A DNA stretch of 64,000 bases from Nocardia spumae (GCF_020733635.1 NZ_JAJFZL010000001.1:682001-746000); one strand, 5' to 3'; counted from the stretch's first letter, positions 17,284 through 27,879 are shown. The notes: generated by a model not told the origin, from the sequence alone. A program made the numbers and translations.

Positions 17284-18129
17284 TCAGTTCCCGCGTAGCC
17301 GCCACAACGGGGAGACCGGCCCGTGCCCGGCGCCGAGATCGTAGGCCGCTTTCAGGCATCGAGTGGTCCACTCCTTGGCGAAGGCCACCGCCTCGGGCAC
17401 GCCGTAGCCGTGGGCCAGCGCGCAGGCGGCCGCGGCTGCCAGGGTGTCGCCGCCACCGTGGTCGTTGCCGGTGGTGATGCGCGGCGCGGTCAACTCGTGG
17501 AAGCGGTCGCCGTCGTAGAGCAGATCGGTGCTGAACTCGGAGGAGCGCAGATGTCCGCCCTTGACGATCGCCCACCGCGGGCCCAGGGCGATCAGTGCCT
17601 CGGCGGCCTTGCGTGCGGTGCGATCGTCGGTCACGACCACACCGGTGAGCAGCCGCACCTCGTCCAGGTTGGGCGTCACCAGGGTGGCGCGGGGGATGAG
17701 TACCGAGCGCAGCGCGTCCAGGGCCTCGGCGTGCAGTAGCGGATCCCCGTGCATCGAGGCCGCCACCGGGTCGACCACCAGCGGTACCGCGTCGTCGCGG
17801 CCGATCCCCACCTCGCCACAGACCTCGGCCACGGCTTCGATGATCGCGGTCGAGGCCAGCATGCCGGTCTTGGCCGCCGCGACCCCGATATCGCCGGTCA
17901 CCACCCGCACCTGGTCGGCGACGGTCCGGGGCGGAATCTCGTGAAAGCCGCTGACGCCGACCGAGTTCTGCACGGTCACCGCGGCGACGGCCACACAGGC
18001 GTGCACGCCCAGCAGTGCCATGGTCCGTGAATCGGCCTGGATTCCCGCTCCACCTCCGGAGTCCGTCCCGGCGATCGTCAGCACCCGGATCGGGGTGGCA
18101 CCCTCATCCGGCAACGGCAGCAGTTTCAC
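17284..18129 (-). CDS. thiD: Hydroxymethylpyrimidine/phosphomethylpyrimidine kinase ThiD
   Basis: This 281-aa kinase of thiamine biosynthesis phosphorylates HMP and HMP-P. The N-terminal VLTIAGTDSGGGAGIQADSR and the C-terminal glycine-rich TTGNDHGGGDTLAAAAACAL (anion hole and catalytic aspartate) are typical of the ribokinase-like ThiD family. Length is normal. It lies about 4.6 kb from thiC on the same strand, with two TetR-enzyme modules between them; in H37Rv the two genes are adjacent (Rv0422c, Rv0423c). No TPP riboswitch is seen in front of thiD. Confidence 0.92.
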   Translation of the reverse strand: MKLLPLPDEGATPIRVLTIAGTDSGGGAGIQADSRTMALLGVHACVAVAAVTVQNSVGVSGFHEIPPRTVADQVRVVTGDIGVAAAKTGMLASTAIIEAVAEVCGEVGIGRDDAVPLVVDPVAASMHGDPLLHAEALDALRSVLIPRATLVTPNLDEVRLLTGVVVTDDRTARKAAEALIALGPRWAIVKGGHLRSSEFSTDLLYDGDRFHELTAPRITTGNDHGGGDTLAAAAACALAHGYGVPEAVAFAKEWTTRCLKAAYDLGAGHGPVSPLWRLRGN

Positions 18130-18274
18130 GAGTCAGACCCTACGACGCGCCCGGCGCCGGTCACCGGGCGGTCACTGCCGCGCCGGTGGGCATCGCACTT
18201 TCGCCGAGGCGGGCGATCGAGCGCGTACGGTCGAGGCAACAGGATCACTCAGGTCCTGCGAACAAAGGACCCCC

Positions 18275-18412
18275 ATGTCCGACAAATCTCCGCGCAGCAC
18301 CATGTCCAAGAAGTCCGGCAAATCGCTGAAGGAGAAGCGAGCGGCGAAGAAGGCCAAGGGCGTCGCGCAATCGGATGTCGAGGTCACCTTCGAGGGGAAG
18401 AAGCGCCGGTAG
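18275..18412 (+). CDS. Small lysine-rich basic protein, 45 aa
   Basis: ATG 18275 lies behind AAAGGA and opens 45 codons, divergent from thiD. The product is very basic (KKSGKSLKEKRAAKKAKG) and ends VTFEGKKRR. Short proteins with this SLKEKRAAKK core are conserved in many actinobacteria and remain unassigned. The charge suggests nucleic-acid or ribosome contact, which is a guess. A strong palindromic terminator follows 6 bp after the stop, as expected for a real, separately transcribed gene. Confidence 0.75.
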   Translation: MSDKSPRSTMSKKSGKSLKEKRAAKKAKGVAQSDVEVTFEGKKRR

Positions 18413-18417
18413 CGCCC

Positions 18418-18449
18418 CGGCTGAGCAGTCCGGCCGGACTGCTCAGCCG
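18418..18449. terminator. Perfect 32-bp palindromic terminator
   Basis: A perfect palindrome with 16-base arms (CGGCTGAGCAGTCCGG and its complement) lies between the convergent lysine-rich protein gene (ends 18412) and epoxide hydrolase gene (ends 18458). It is suited to stop transcription from both sides. No T-tract is present, which is usual in this GC-rich background. Confidence 0.75.
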
Positions 18450-18457
18450 CGCGGGTC

Positions 18458-19591
18458 TCACGCCGGCCGGGAGAAGAACCGCCGGATGTCGCCGATCAAC
18501 ACCGTCGGCGCCTCGTGGGCGGCGTAATGACCGGCCGCGTCGTTGGGGCCTCCGGACACCGCCCGCGCGTCATAGGAGTTCCAGCTGACGATGTTCTTGT
18601 GGTCGCGTTCGGCGAAGCGCCGAATCGACTGGAAGTCCCCGGCGAACATGGCCAGTGCGGTCGGGGCGGTGGTCGGCTCGGAGGGGTGTTCGGTGGCGTG
18701 CGCGTTCTCGTAGTAGAAGCGGATCGAGGACCCCGCCGTCCCGGTGAGCCAGTACAGAGCGATATTCGCGATCACGAATTCCGGGTCCAGGCTCTCGCCG
18801 AACAGCTGCGCATTCCAGCCCAGCAGGCCCAGTGGCGAATCGGTGAGCGCGTAGGCCAGGGTCTGGGGCTGCTGACTGCACAGCAGGTTGAAGGCCATCT
18901 TGTTGTCGTGGAACCATTGCAGATGGGCGAGCGCCGCCTGATCGTCCTCGGACAGATCGTCGAATTCGCCCGCTGCTCCGGACGGGAACGAGAACAGTTG
19001 CGTCACATGGACGCCCACGATCCGGTCCCCGGCCAGCCGGCCGATCTCCGGCGAGACCATGGAACCGCCGTCGTTGCCGATCGCGCCGAAGCGCTCGTAA
19101 CCCAGCCGGTCCATCAACTCCACCCAGGCGCGCGCGGTGCGCTGGGTGCCCCAGCCGGTGCTGCGGGTCGGCCCGGAGAAGCCGAATCCCGGCAGTGACG
19201 GCAGGACCACGTGGAACGCCGGATCCTCGGGGGATTCCGGTTCGGTCAGCGCCTCGATCACATCCAGGTACTCCAGGACCGATCCGGGCCAGCCGTGGGT
19301 GAGGATCACCGGCACCGCATCGGCGCGCGAGGACCGCACATGAATGAAGTGGATCTCCTCGCCGTCGAGTTCGATGCGGAACTGGGGGTACGCGTTCAGA
19401 CGTGCCTCGGTGGCGCGCCAATCGAATTCGTTCAGCCAGTACTCGGCCAGGCGGCGCACCCGATCGCCCGGCACGCCGTAGGAGTCGCCGACGCCGGGGA
19501 GTTCGTTCGGCCACAACGCCCGGCGCAACCGGTCGGCCAGATCGTCCAGCCGGGCCTGGGGGATGTCGATGCGGAAGGGGTGGATGGTCAT
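18458..19591 (-). CDS. Epoxide hydrolase (EH N-terminal domain, alpha/beta hydrolase)
   Basis: This 377-aa protein has an epoxide hydrolase N-terminal lid (residues 1-110), then HGWPGS at 99-104, the oxyanion-hole loop. GNDGGSM follows, with Asp174 as the expected nucleophile. PSLPGFGFSGP is also typical of the family. The reaction would be epoxide opening to a diol. It is divergent from a TetR gene across an 88-bp region holding a long palindrome, which suggests substrate-inducible repression. Natural substrate unknown. Confidence 0.87.
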   Translation of the reverse strand: MTIHPFRIDIPQARLDDLADRLRRALWPNELPGVGDSYGVPGDRVRRLAEYWLNEFDWRATEARLNAYPQFRIELDGEEIHFIHVRSSRADAVPVILTHGWPGSVLEYLDVIEALTEPESPEDPAFHVVLPSLPGFGFSGPTRSTGWGTQRTARAWVELMDRLGYERFGAIGNDGGSMVSPEIGRLAGDRIVGVHVTQLFSFPSGAAGEFDDLSEDDQAALAHLQWFHDNKMAFNLLCSQQPQTLAYALTDSPLGLLGWNAQLFGESLDPEFVIANIALYWLTGTAGSSIRFYYENAHATEHPSEPTTAPTALAMFAGDFQSIRRFAERDHKNIVSWNSYDARAVSGGPNDAAGHYAAHEAPTVLIGDIRRFFSRPA

Positions 19592-19609
19592 CGTCGAACT
19601 CCTGACTGG

Positions 19610-19659
19610 AACGGAATGATTTGTTCTGTTTAGACCCTAACAGAACGGATCATTCCGTT
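19610..19659. promoter_or_regulatory. Long imperfect palindrome, operator of the epoxide hydrolase/TetR pair
   Basis: The arms AACGGAATGAT-N2-GTTCTGTT and AACAGAAC-N2-ATCATTCCGTT face each other around a short centre. Two nested dyads are visible: an outer CGGAATGAT pair and an inner GTTCTGTT pair. The element fills the space between the divergent starts, so one TetR dimer pair could control both genes. Confidence 0.65.
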
Positions 19660-19679
19660 TCAAGTGCTACTCTGTGTCT

Positions 19680-20327
19680 ATGTCGAACTCGCCCGATGCC
19701 CCAGCTCACAAGCCACTTCCCGGCCGTAAGGCGCAGGCCGCGCGCAACGACGGGATCATCCTCGACGCCGCCCGCGCTGTCTTCCTCGCCGACGCGACCG
19801 CGCCGATCGCGGCCGTCGCGGAGCGGGCGGGAGTCGGGATCAGTGCCCTGTACCGGCGCTATGCGAGTAAGGAAGTGCTGCTGCGCACCCTCTGCTATCA
19901 GGGGCTGTGCCGTTACAACGCGGAGGCCGAGGCGGCGCTGCGGACCGATGACGACGCACAGGTGCTGGTCGAATTCCTGCGCCGGGTGGTCGATGCCGAT
20001 GTGCACTCGCTGACGGTCCGCCTGGCCGGCACCTTCACCCCGGATGATTCCTTCGCCCCCGAGGTGCGGCGCTCGGGCGAACTGAACCATGAAATACTGC
20101 GCCGGGCACGCGCTTCCGGCACCGTGCGGGACGGTGTCACGATCGCGGATATCAGTTTGATCCTGGAAGCATGTGCCGCGATCACGCTGCCCGATCCCGA
20201 ACGCACCGCCCAGTTGCGCCGCCGCGTGCTCGCCCTGCTGCTCGACGGATTGCGGGCCTCCGGCGAACTCCCCGGCCCCCCACCGGAACCCGATGAGTTC
20301 ACCGCGCGCTGGCGGCCCCGCAAGTAG
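19680..20327 (+). CDS. TetR-family regulator divergent from epoxide hydrolase
   Basis: This 215-aa regulator starts at ATG 19680; a GTG two codons upstream is possible. The DNA-binding domain is clear (RNDGIILDAARAVFLAD, then VAERAGVGISALYRRYASK). The C-terminal half is a divergent ligand domain ending in a Pro-rich segment. Its start lies 21 bp past a long palindrome shared with the epoxide hydrolase promoter, so it likely represses both. It ends 4 bp before the convergent monooxygenase gene. Confidence 0.82.
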   Translation: MSNSPDAPAHKPLPGRKAQAARNDGIILDAARAVFLADATAPIAAVAERAGVGISALYRRYASKEVLLRTLCYQGLCRYNAEAEAALRTDDDAQVLVEFLRRVVDADVHSLTVRLAGTFTPDDSFAPEVRRSGELNHEILRRARASGTVRDGVTIADISLILEACAAITLPDPERTAQLRRRVLALLLDGLRASGELPGPPPEPDEFTARWRPRK

Positions 20328-20331
20328 CCGC

Positions 20332-21810
20332 TCAGCGGGCCGCGCCGACCCAGGTGGTGAGCGCTGTGGCCAGTCCCTGTGTGGTGGAATCCGCTGCCGC
20401 CCAGGCGATATAGCCGTCGGGCCGGATCAGCGCAGAGGTGGGCGCGGCAACGCTGCCCAGGCCGGGAACGGTCCAGGTATCGACCCGATCGTCGGCGGTC
20501 ACCAGGTCCACCCGGTCCTTCCAGCCGCGGATGTCGGGGGTTTCGGTCTCGGTGCGTGACAACAGGATCGGCCGTCCGGACCGGAGCAGTTCGTACAATC
20601 GGGTGGGCCCCGCGGCCGTGACGAGATCGGCATCGGGCACGCGCCGGCCGGTCAGTGGGTGATCGCCGGCGCAGTCGTATCGAATGTCGAGGGCGGTGAT
20701 CATGAGCCCGAGCCGGTGTCGTACCGCATCCATGCCGATCAACTCGGACATGGTGTCGCGCAACGCGTCCATGTGTACGCCGGGCCGTGAGAGCGCGGTC
20801 TGCGCCCGGGTGTTTCGCAGTACCCGCGCCGCGATCGGATGCCGCTCGGACTCGTAGGTGTCCAGCAGCGCCTCGGAGGCGTCGCCCCGCAACACCGCCG
20901 CGAGCTTCCAGCCGAGATTGGCCGCGTCCTGTAGTCCCAGGTTCTGTCCCTGCCCCCCGGCCGGATAGTGGATATGGGCGGCGTCGCCGGCGAGGAAGAC
21001 CCGGCCGACGCGATAGCGGTCGGCCTGACGGGCGGAATCACTGTAATGGGTGACCCAGCGTGGACTGTGCATCCCGAAATCGGTGCCCGCCAGTTCGGTG
21101 AACGCGGTGCGGAACTGCTCGTAGGTCAGCTCCGACCCGCGCGGAAGCACCCGGTCGTGGCACTGCGCCATCAGCCGGTACCACCCGGGCTCGAATTGGA
21201 TCACCGAGAAGTCGCCCACGCTGCCGCGGGTGCCGAAGAACGGTTCCGCGGGCGGTTCGGCGAGTTCGACGTCGGCGAGCATGCCGGTCACCGTGGCATC
21301 CGTGCCGTCGAAGCCGATGCCCGCGAGTTTGCGGACCGCGCTGCGCCCGCCATCGCAACCCGCCAGATAGCGGGCGCGGATCCGCCGGGGCCGGGCGCCG
21401 CCGACCTCGACCAGCACCCCCTCCTCGTCGGCCCGGAATCCGGTGACCGGGGAGTCCCATCGGACCGGGGCGCCGGAAGCCGTGGCGGCGGCGTCCAATT
21501 CGCGTTCGATGGTGGATTGCAGCACCGCGAGGGTGAAGGGGTAGCGGGTCTCGAAATCGGCGAAGTTCAGCGCAAGCCCGCCGAAATGGCCCGCCTGGAT
21601 GCGGCGGCCCCGGGCGAGCAGGTCGTCGAGCAGGCCGCGCTGGTCGAGCAGCTCCATGGAGCGGGCGTGGATGCCGCCGGCGCGGGATTCGCCGGTGCGG
21701 GCCGGAAGTGCGTCGAGCACCTCCACCTCGATCCCCGCCAGGCGCAGTTCGATCGCGAGCATCAGGCCGGTCGGCCCGCCACCTGCGATTACCACCTCGG
21801 TCGTCTGCAT
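20332..21810 (-). CDS. FAD-dependent aromatic monooxygenase (PHBH/Rox-like)
   Basis: This 492-aa class A flavoprotein hydroxylase has the FAD GxGxxG loop at residues 9-15 (AGGGPTG), the GCDGGRSAVRK (DG) motif near residue 158 and a GDAAHIHYPAGGQGQNLGLQDA segment (second FAD motif) near 273. The C-terminal thioredoxin-like region is short. Parts such as HARSMELLDQRGLLD and the FGMHSPRW segment resemble rifampicin monooxygenase Rox of Nocardia farcinica, as recalled. Resistance is therefore one possibility, but many relatives hydroxylate other phenolics. A TetR_C-type regulator is divergent, with TTAAC operators between them. Confidence 0.85.
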   Translation of the reverse strand: MQTTEVVIAGGGPTGLMLAIELRLAGIEVEVLDALPARTGESRAGGIHARSMELLDQRGLLDDLLARGRRIQAGHFGGLALNFADFETRYPFTLAVLQSTIERELDAAATASGAPVRWDSPVTGFRADEEGVLVEVGGARPRRIRARYLAGCDGGRSAVRKLAGIGFDGTDATVTGMLADVELAEPPAEPFFGTRGSVGDFSVIQFEPGWYRLMAQCHDRVLPRGSELTYEQFRTAFTELAGTDFGMHSPRWVTHYSDSARQADRYRVGRVFLAGDAAHIHYPAGGQGQNLGLQDAANLGWKLAAVLRGDASEALLDTYESERHPIAARVLRNTRAQTALSRPGVHMDALRDTMSELIGMDAVRHRLGLMITALDIRYDCAGDHPLTGRRVPDADLVTAAGPTRLYELLRSGRPILLSRTETETPDIRGWKDRVDLVTADDRVDTWTVPGLGSVAAPTSALIRPDGYIAWAAADSTTQGLATALTTWVGAAR

Positions 21811-21820
21811 GGCCCACTCC

Positions 21821-21871
21821 TTAACGTTGTTAAATCCTTTAACGCTGTTAAGGACAACAGAACATTGTTAA
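21821..21871. promoter_or_regulatory. Two TTAAC-N3-GTTAA operators plus a third partial copy
   Basis: Perfect dyads TTAACGTTGTTAA (21821-21833) and TTAACGCTGTTAA (21839-21851) start 18 bp apart. A degenerate copy, AACATTGTTAA, follows at 21861-21871. All lie in the 89 bp between the divergent monooxygenase and TetR starts. They are the likely binding sites of the TetR protein encoded at 21900. Confidence 0.7.
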
Positions 21872-21899
21872 GCTGTCAAGTGTTCCGCGAGGAGGTGCG

Positions 21900-22550
21900 A
21901 TGAAACTCGATGCCGTGGTCATCGGCGAGGCGGCGTTGGGGCTGCTCGACGAGGTAGGTCTCGACGGCCTGACCATGCGTAAGGTGGCCGGGGCGCTGAA
22001 TGTGCAGGCGCCCGCGCTGTATTGGCATGTGAAGAACAAGCGGGAACTGCTGGATGTGATGGCGCGCGCTGTCTTCGTCGAGGCCGTCTCCGGGGTGGAG
22101 GCGCCACGCCGTGGTGTCACCTGGCAGGACTGGATCGCCGAGCTGGCCGGGCGGCTCCGGGGCGCCATGCTGCGTCACCGCGACGGTGGGCGATTGCTGG
22201 CGGGAACCTATGTCAGCGATGAATCGATGTGGCGAACAATGGAATTGACGCTGCGCACAGTGGAGGACGCGGGTTTCGCGCCGGTCGACGCCGGTCGGGT
22301 CTTCCCGATCGTGCTGCACTACACCACGGGCTTCGTCATCGAGGAGCAAGCGCGCTCGGGCGCGGATTACGGGGACGACAATCCCTACGCGCACATCGAG
22401 CAGTCGGTCGACGCCGATCGCTTTCCACGCACGGCGCACCTGGTGACCAGCCTGTTCGCCGCGGAACCGAATGCCGAGTTCGACCACGGGCTGCGGGTCA
22501 TCCTCGCCGGGATCAGCGCGCTGGCGGCCGTCGACCGAGAGTGCCGATAG
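21900..22550 (+). CDS. TetR-family regulator with tetracycline-repressor-type C-domain
   Basis: This 216-aa protein has a TetR helix-turn-helix (GLDGLTMRKVAGALNVQAPALYWHVKNK in two parts) whose ALYWHVKNK form is typical of the true TetR branch. The C-terminal domain also follows that pattern (WQDWIAELAGRLRGAMLRHRDGGRLLAG; LHYTTGFVIEEQARS). It is divergent from the FAD monooxygenase with three palindromic boxes between. An inducer related to the monooxygenase substrate is likely. The 181 bp after its stop, up to thiC, hold no gene. Confidence 0.85.
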   Translation: MKLDAVVIGEAALGLLDEVGLDGLTMRKVAGALNVQAPALYWHVKNKRELLDVMARAVFVEAVSGVEAPRRGVTWQDWIAELAGRLRGAMLRHRDGGRLLAGTYVSDESMWRTMELTLRTVEDAGFAPVDAGRVFPIVLHYTTGFVIEEQARSGADYGDDNPYAHIEQSVDADRFPRTAHLVTSLFAAEPNAEFDHGLRVILAGISALAAVDRECR

Positions 22551-22731
22551 GAGAACCGCTCACGCGTGCGCGGTCTTGCCGCCGTCGATGACCAGGTGGG
22601 CATCGGGACTGCGGCACTGAGAGGCGCGGGCGGCGGCCCGCTGACCTATCTGCCGCGCCGACGCCCACCGTGGCGGCGGGGGCGCCGGCGCGAGCAGCGC
22701 AACAGCTTTCGCTGTCACGATCAGGGTCCGG

Positions 22732-24369
<1,638 letters not shown>

Positions 24370-24375
24370 TCATTC

Positions 24376-24477
24376 CTCCCTACGCCGGCATTACCCGGTC
24401 AGGTTCGTACGGTCGACGGCCCTGATCCGCCCGATCGGGCTAGCCGTCCTCTCAGCCCGCTGGTGCGAGCCCCCGTT
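24376..24477 (-). ncRNA. TPP riboswitch (THI element) of thiC
   Basis: On the minus strand the leader has the conserved CTGAGAGG (24448-24455), ACCTGA (24399-24404) and the TAATGCCGGCGTAGGGAGG tail. The closing stem starts near GGGGGCTC. The GGAGG ribosome site of thiC sits in the 3' end of the element, about 11 nt before the ATG, so ligand binding could hide it and block translation. Confidence 0.93.
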
Positions 24478-24727
24478 GGCACGATGTGTGGTACCGGCCC
24501 GAGGGTACCCCGCCCCCACGGGTGGCGTCACTCGGCCTCGAACTGCGGTCCGACCGGGAAATCGCTGGCAGCGGACCCGGCGGCGAAGGCGGGATCGTCC
24601 GGAAATATGGATCGTCGCACTATCCGGTCAACGGGCCGGCACACCTTCGGCATGTGATCGACGGACGATGAACAGTCTCTCCCGGCGCCCCTCGTTTCCG
24701 GGCAGGGCTTTCGTTCGATGTCCGGGC
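24478..24727. other. Intergenic region without visible gene
   Basis: About 250 bp between the thiC riboswitch and the end of fahA. It should contain the thiC promoter on the minus strand. No convincing short gene, repeat or hairpin was found. Confidence 0.5.
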
Positions 24728-25912
24728 TCAGCCGGCAGCCGGCAGAATGCGCCCGCTGACCTCTCCCAGGGCGATGGGTGTGCCGCCGACGCCCGGTGCG
24801 GTGGCGGTGATGGTGACGGTATCCCCGTCGAGCAGAAAGGTCCGCGCCGCACCGCCCACATCGATGGATTCGCTACCGTTACCGGACAATTCGATGAACG
24901 ATCCGCAGTGGTGCCGTCGCGGTCCCGAGATCGTGCCGGAGGCGAAGAGATCACCCGGGCGGGTGGCGGCGCCGTTGATCGTCAGATGGGCCAGCATCTG
25001 TGCCGCCGACCAGTACATGGCGCGATAGGGCGGTGCGCTGACCTCCACCCCGTTCCAGTGCACCCGCACATCGATATCGAATCCCCAATCCCGTTGTCCC
25101 CGTAGATAGGGCAGTGGCCGCGGCTGCTGAGCGCCGATCGGTATCCGCGCGGCCTCCAGGGCGGCCAGCGGCGTGATCCAGGCGGCCATCGAGGTGGCGA
25201 AGGATTTGCCGAGGAACGGTCCGAGCGGCTGCGCCTCCCACGCCTGGATATCGCGGGCCGACCAGTCGTCGACCAGCGCTACGCCGAAGACGTGATCGGC
25301 GAAGTCGTCCACCGCGATCGGCGTTCCGAGTTCGGATCCGGCGCCGATCACGAATCCGAGCTCGGCCTCGATATCGAGCCGCCGCGAGGGGGCGAATTCC
25401 GGTGCGCCGGAATCGGTGCGGAGTTGCCCGCGAGGCCGGGTCACCGGCGTTCCCGATACCACCACGCTGCCTGCCCGGCCGTGATAGCCCACCGGGAGAT
25501 GGCGCCAATTCGGCAGCAGCGGCGCACTGTTCGGTCGCAGGAACCGGCCGAGCCGGGTGGCGTGATCGATACTTGCGTAGAAATCCACGTAGTCACCGAT
25601 CGCGACCGGAAGTTTCGTCCGCACCGCATCGGCGGGATGAACCACCGCGGCGGGTAGCGGCGCCCGCACCAGTTCCCGCAGACGCTCGCGTACCGCGTGC
25701 CAGCGCTGCGGGCCCTGAACCAGGAAGGCGTTGAGGTCGGGCCGGTGGAACGTCGAATCATCGAGTAGTGCGGCGAGATCCAGTACCTGTGTCCCGATCC
25801 GCACGCCCGCCCGGAACTCCCCGCCGGGTGGCGCGAAGATCCCGTAGGGCAGATTGTCCGGCCCGAACGGCGCGTCGGCCGGGATCTCCAGCCGCACATC
25901 CGTGGTGCTCAC
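24728..25912 (-). CDS. fahA: Fumarylacetoacetase
   Basis: This 394-aa enzyme cleaves fumarylacetoacetate to fumarate and acetoacetate, the last step of tyrosine/homogentisate catabolism. GTG 25912 overlaps the hmgA stop (GTGA). The LPYGIF start, the DYVDFYASIDHAT metal-site segment, LPVGYHGRAGSVVVSG and LDIEAELGFVIG are FAH signatures, and VDDWSARDIQAWEAQPLGPF is near residue 230. The length is right for the family. No maleylacetoacetate isomerase gene lies beside it. Confidence 0.94.
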   Translation of the reverse strand: MSTTDVRLEIPADAPFGPDNLPYGIFAPPGGEFRAGVRIGTQVLDLAALLDDSTFHRPDLNAFLVQGPQRWHAVRERLRELVRAPLPAAVVHPADAVRTKLPVAIGDYVDFYASIDHATRLGRFLRPNSAPLLPNWRHLPVGYHGRAGSVVVSGTPVTRPRGQLRTDSGAPEFAPSRRLDIEAELGFVIGAGSELGTPIAVDDFADHVFGVALVDDWSARDIQAWEAQPLGPFLGKSFATSMAAWITPLAALEAARIPIGAQQPRPLPYLRGQRDWGFDIDVRVHWNGVEVSAPPYRAMYWSAAQMLAHLTINGAATRPGDLFASGTISGPRRHHCGSFIELSGNGSESIDVGGAARTFLLDGDTVTITATAPGVGGTPIALGEVSGRILPAAG

Positions 25913-27117
25913 GCCCGCTCCGTACTCGGCCCGCGCCCCGACCAGGTCCACGCGTACTCGGGGTCCTCGCAGGCCAGCGCGCCCTCGCCGAGTCCGAGCG
26001 GCCGAAAGGTATCGACCATCACGGCCAGTTCGTCGAAATACTCCGCCCCGATGCTGCGTTCGTAAGCGCCCGGCTGCGGCCCGTGCGCATAACCGCCGGG
26101 GTGTACCGACACCGAACCCTGTCCGATCCCCGAACCCCTTCGCGCTTCGTAATTTCCGCCGCAATAGAACAGGACCTCGTCGGAATCCACATTGGAGTGG
26201 TAATACGGCACCGGAATGGACAGCGGATGGTAATCGACCTTGCGGGGCACGAAATCGCACACCACGAAATTGGTGCCTTCGAAGGCCTGGTGAATCGGCG
26301 GTGGTTGATGGATCCGGCCGGTGATCGGTTCGAAATCGGCGATATTGAAGGTGAAGGGGTACAGGCAGCCATCCCACCCCACCACATCGAACGGGTGCGT
26401 CGCGTACACCATGCGGGTGCCCGCGATCTCGGGGCCCGGCCGATGTTTGACCAGCACCTCGACCTCGGTTCCGGACTCCAGCAGCGGTTCGGCCGGACCG
26501 TGCAGATCGCGCTCGCAGTACGGCGAATTCTCCAGGAACTGACCGAATTTCGACAGATATCGCCGTGGCGGTGTGATGTGCCCAGTGGCCTCGATGATGT
26601 AGCCGCGTAGCGGTTCCGGGCCGGACGGCCGCCACCGATGGGTCGTGGCGCGCGGTAGCAGGACCTGATCGCCGGTACGTACGGGGATCCGGCCGAAGAC
26701 GGTATCCACCACGCCCGAGCCCGCCTCCACGTAGACCAGCTCGTCGCCGATCGCGTTGCGGTACAACGGGGATTCCCGTAGCGCGGCCACATAGGAGATG
26801 CGCACGTCGTCGTTGCCGAGGATCAGCCTGCGGCCGGTCACGACATCGGTATCCGGGACCGTCGCGTCCGGAAACAGTTCGTGCAGGCGGAGATGGCGGT
26901 GGCGCAGTGGATGGTTGGGCACGGTCCCCGGATTCGGTGGCCGCCAGACGGAGGAATCGATGATCGCGGGCGGCAGACCGCGGTGGTACAGCAGCGCGGA
27001 ATCGCCGGAGAAGCCCTCCTCGCCCATCAGCTCCTCGTAGAAGAGCTGCCCCTGGTCGTCGCGATGCTGGGTGTGCCGCTTCGGCGGTAGGGATCCCAGT
27101 TGCCGATAGAACGCCAT
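25909..27117 (-). CDS. hmgA: Homogentisate 1,2-dioxygenase
   Basis: This 402-aa iron-dependent ring-cleaving enzyme turns homogentisate into maleylacetoacetate. Motifs include the N-terminal GSLPPKRHTQHR, the central EVLVKHRPG and YATHPFDVVGWDGCLYPFTFNI, and the active-site YYHSNVDSDEVLFYCGGNYEARRGSG region with HPGGYAHGPQPGAYE. It is translationally coupled to fahA downstream. A TetR gene lies 82 bp upstream on the same strand. Confidence 0.94.
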   Translation of the reverse strand: MAFYRQLGSLPPKRHTQHRDDQGQLFYEELMGEEGFSGDSALLYHRGLPPAIIDSSVWRPPNPGTVPNHPLRHRHLRLHELFPDATVPDTDVVTGRRLILGNDDVRISYVAALRESPLYRNAIGDELVYVEAGSGVVDTVFGRIPVRTGDQVLLPRATTHRWRPSGPEPLRGYIIEATGHITPPRRYLSKFGQFLENSPYCERDLHGPAEPLLESGTEVEVLVKHRPGPEIAGTRMVYATHPFDVVGWDGCLYPFTFNIADFEPITGRIHQPPPIHQAFEGTNFVVCDFVPRKVDYHPLSIPVPYYHSNVDSDEVLFYCGGNYEARRGSGIGQGSVSVHPGGYAHGPQPGAYERSIGAEYFDELAVMVDTFRPLGLGEGALACEDPEYAWTWSGRGPSTERA

Positions 27118-27199
27118 ACCGCTCTCCCGCCGGGTCGCTGGTCGAAAGGTCGCCGAGATCCATCCTAGCCAGCGGAGTTACCGGTGAGCGGGGGTGAGA

Positions 27200-27823
27200 T
27201 CAGGCCGATCGCAGGGCGCGGTAGACCGCCGCGCCGACGAAGGCGCCCAGGTCCTGGGGATTCCAGTCGCCGGAGGACATGAGGGTGCGCACCGCGCCCT
27301 CACCGGCCGACACCCACAATTCGACCAGCGCGGGCAGTTTGCGTTCGGCGTCCTCGGTACCCCATGCCTCGAGCGTCGGCCGCAGCCGCCGGGTGCACCG
27401 TTCGACGGCGAAGCGCCGGCCCCGGCCGAACGAGCTCGCCACCGCCGGATCCGGATTGCCGTACAGCAGTTTCCAGGTGTCGGGTCGTTTGGTCACCGTC
27501 TCCAGCAGCGCCCGGAAGCCGTCGACGAATACTTCCTCGTCGGCCTCGACGCGGCGCGGGGGCAGCGCGTCGACGATGCCGCCGAGTAGATAGCCCTCTT
27601 CCCGCTGGATGAGGGCATTGATCAGTTCGACCCGATCGGCGTAGCAGGCGTAGACCACCGGCCGGGTGACGTTGAGGCGATCGGCGATGGCGGCGATGGT
27701 CACCGCGGCGACGCCGTCGTCGACCGCGATCCGAAGCGCCGCATCCAGCACCTGGGGGCGTCGGCGTTCGGGGCCGAGATGTTGGGCCCGTTGTCGCGGC
27801 CGCACCGCGGATTCCGATGCCAT
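27200..27823 (-). CDS. TetR-family regulator upstream of hmgA
   Basis: This 207-aa regulator starts at ATG 27823; a TTG three codons upstream is possible. Helix-turn-helix sequence VTIAAIADRLNVTRPVVYACYADRVEL lies at residues 40-66. The C-terminal domain has a WVSAGEGAVRTLMSS stretch. It precedes hmgA-fahA on the same strand and is divergent from fadE5, so it could control either. No good palindrome is seen in the 82 bp before hmgA. Confidence 0.78.
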   Translation of the reverse strand: MASESAVRPRQRAQHLGPERRRPQVLDAALRIAVDDGVAAVTIAAIADRLNVTRPVVYACYADRVELINALIQREEGYLLGGIVDALPPRRVEADEEVFVDGFRALLETVTKRPDTWKLLYGNPDPAVASSFGRGRRFAVERCTRRLRPTLEAWGTEDAERKLPALVELWVSAGEGAVRTLMSSGDWNPQDLGAFVGAAVYRALRSA

Positions 27824-27879
27824 GCGGATCAAGATAGCAGTGGTAGCGGCAGGTCACGGTGCCGGATCGTGTCCCCGCG

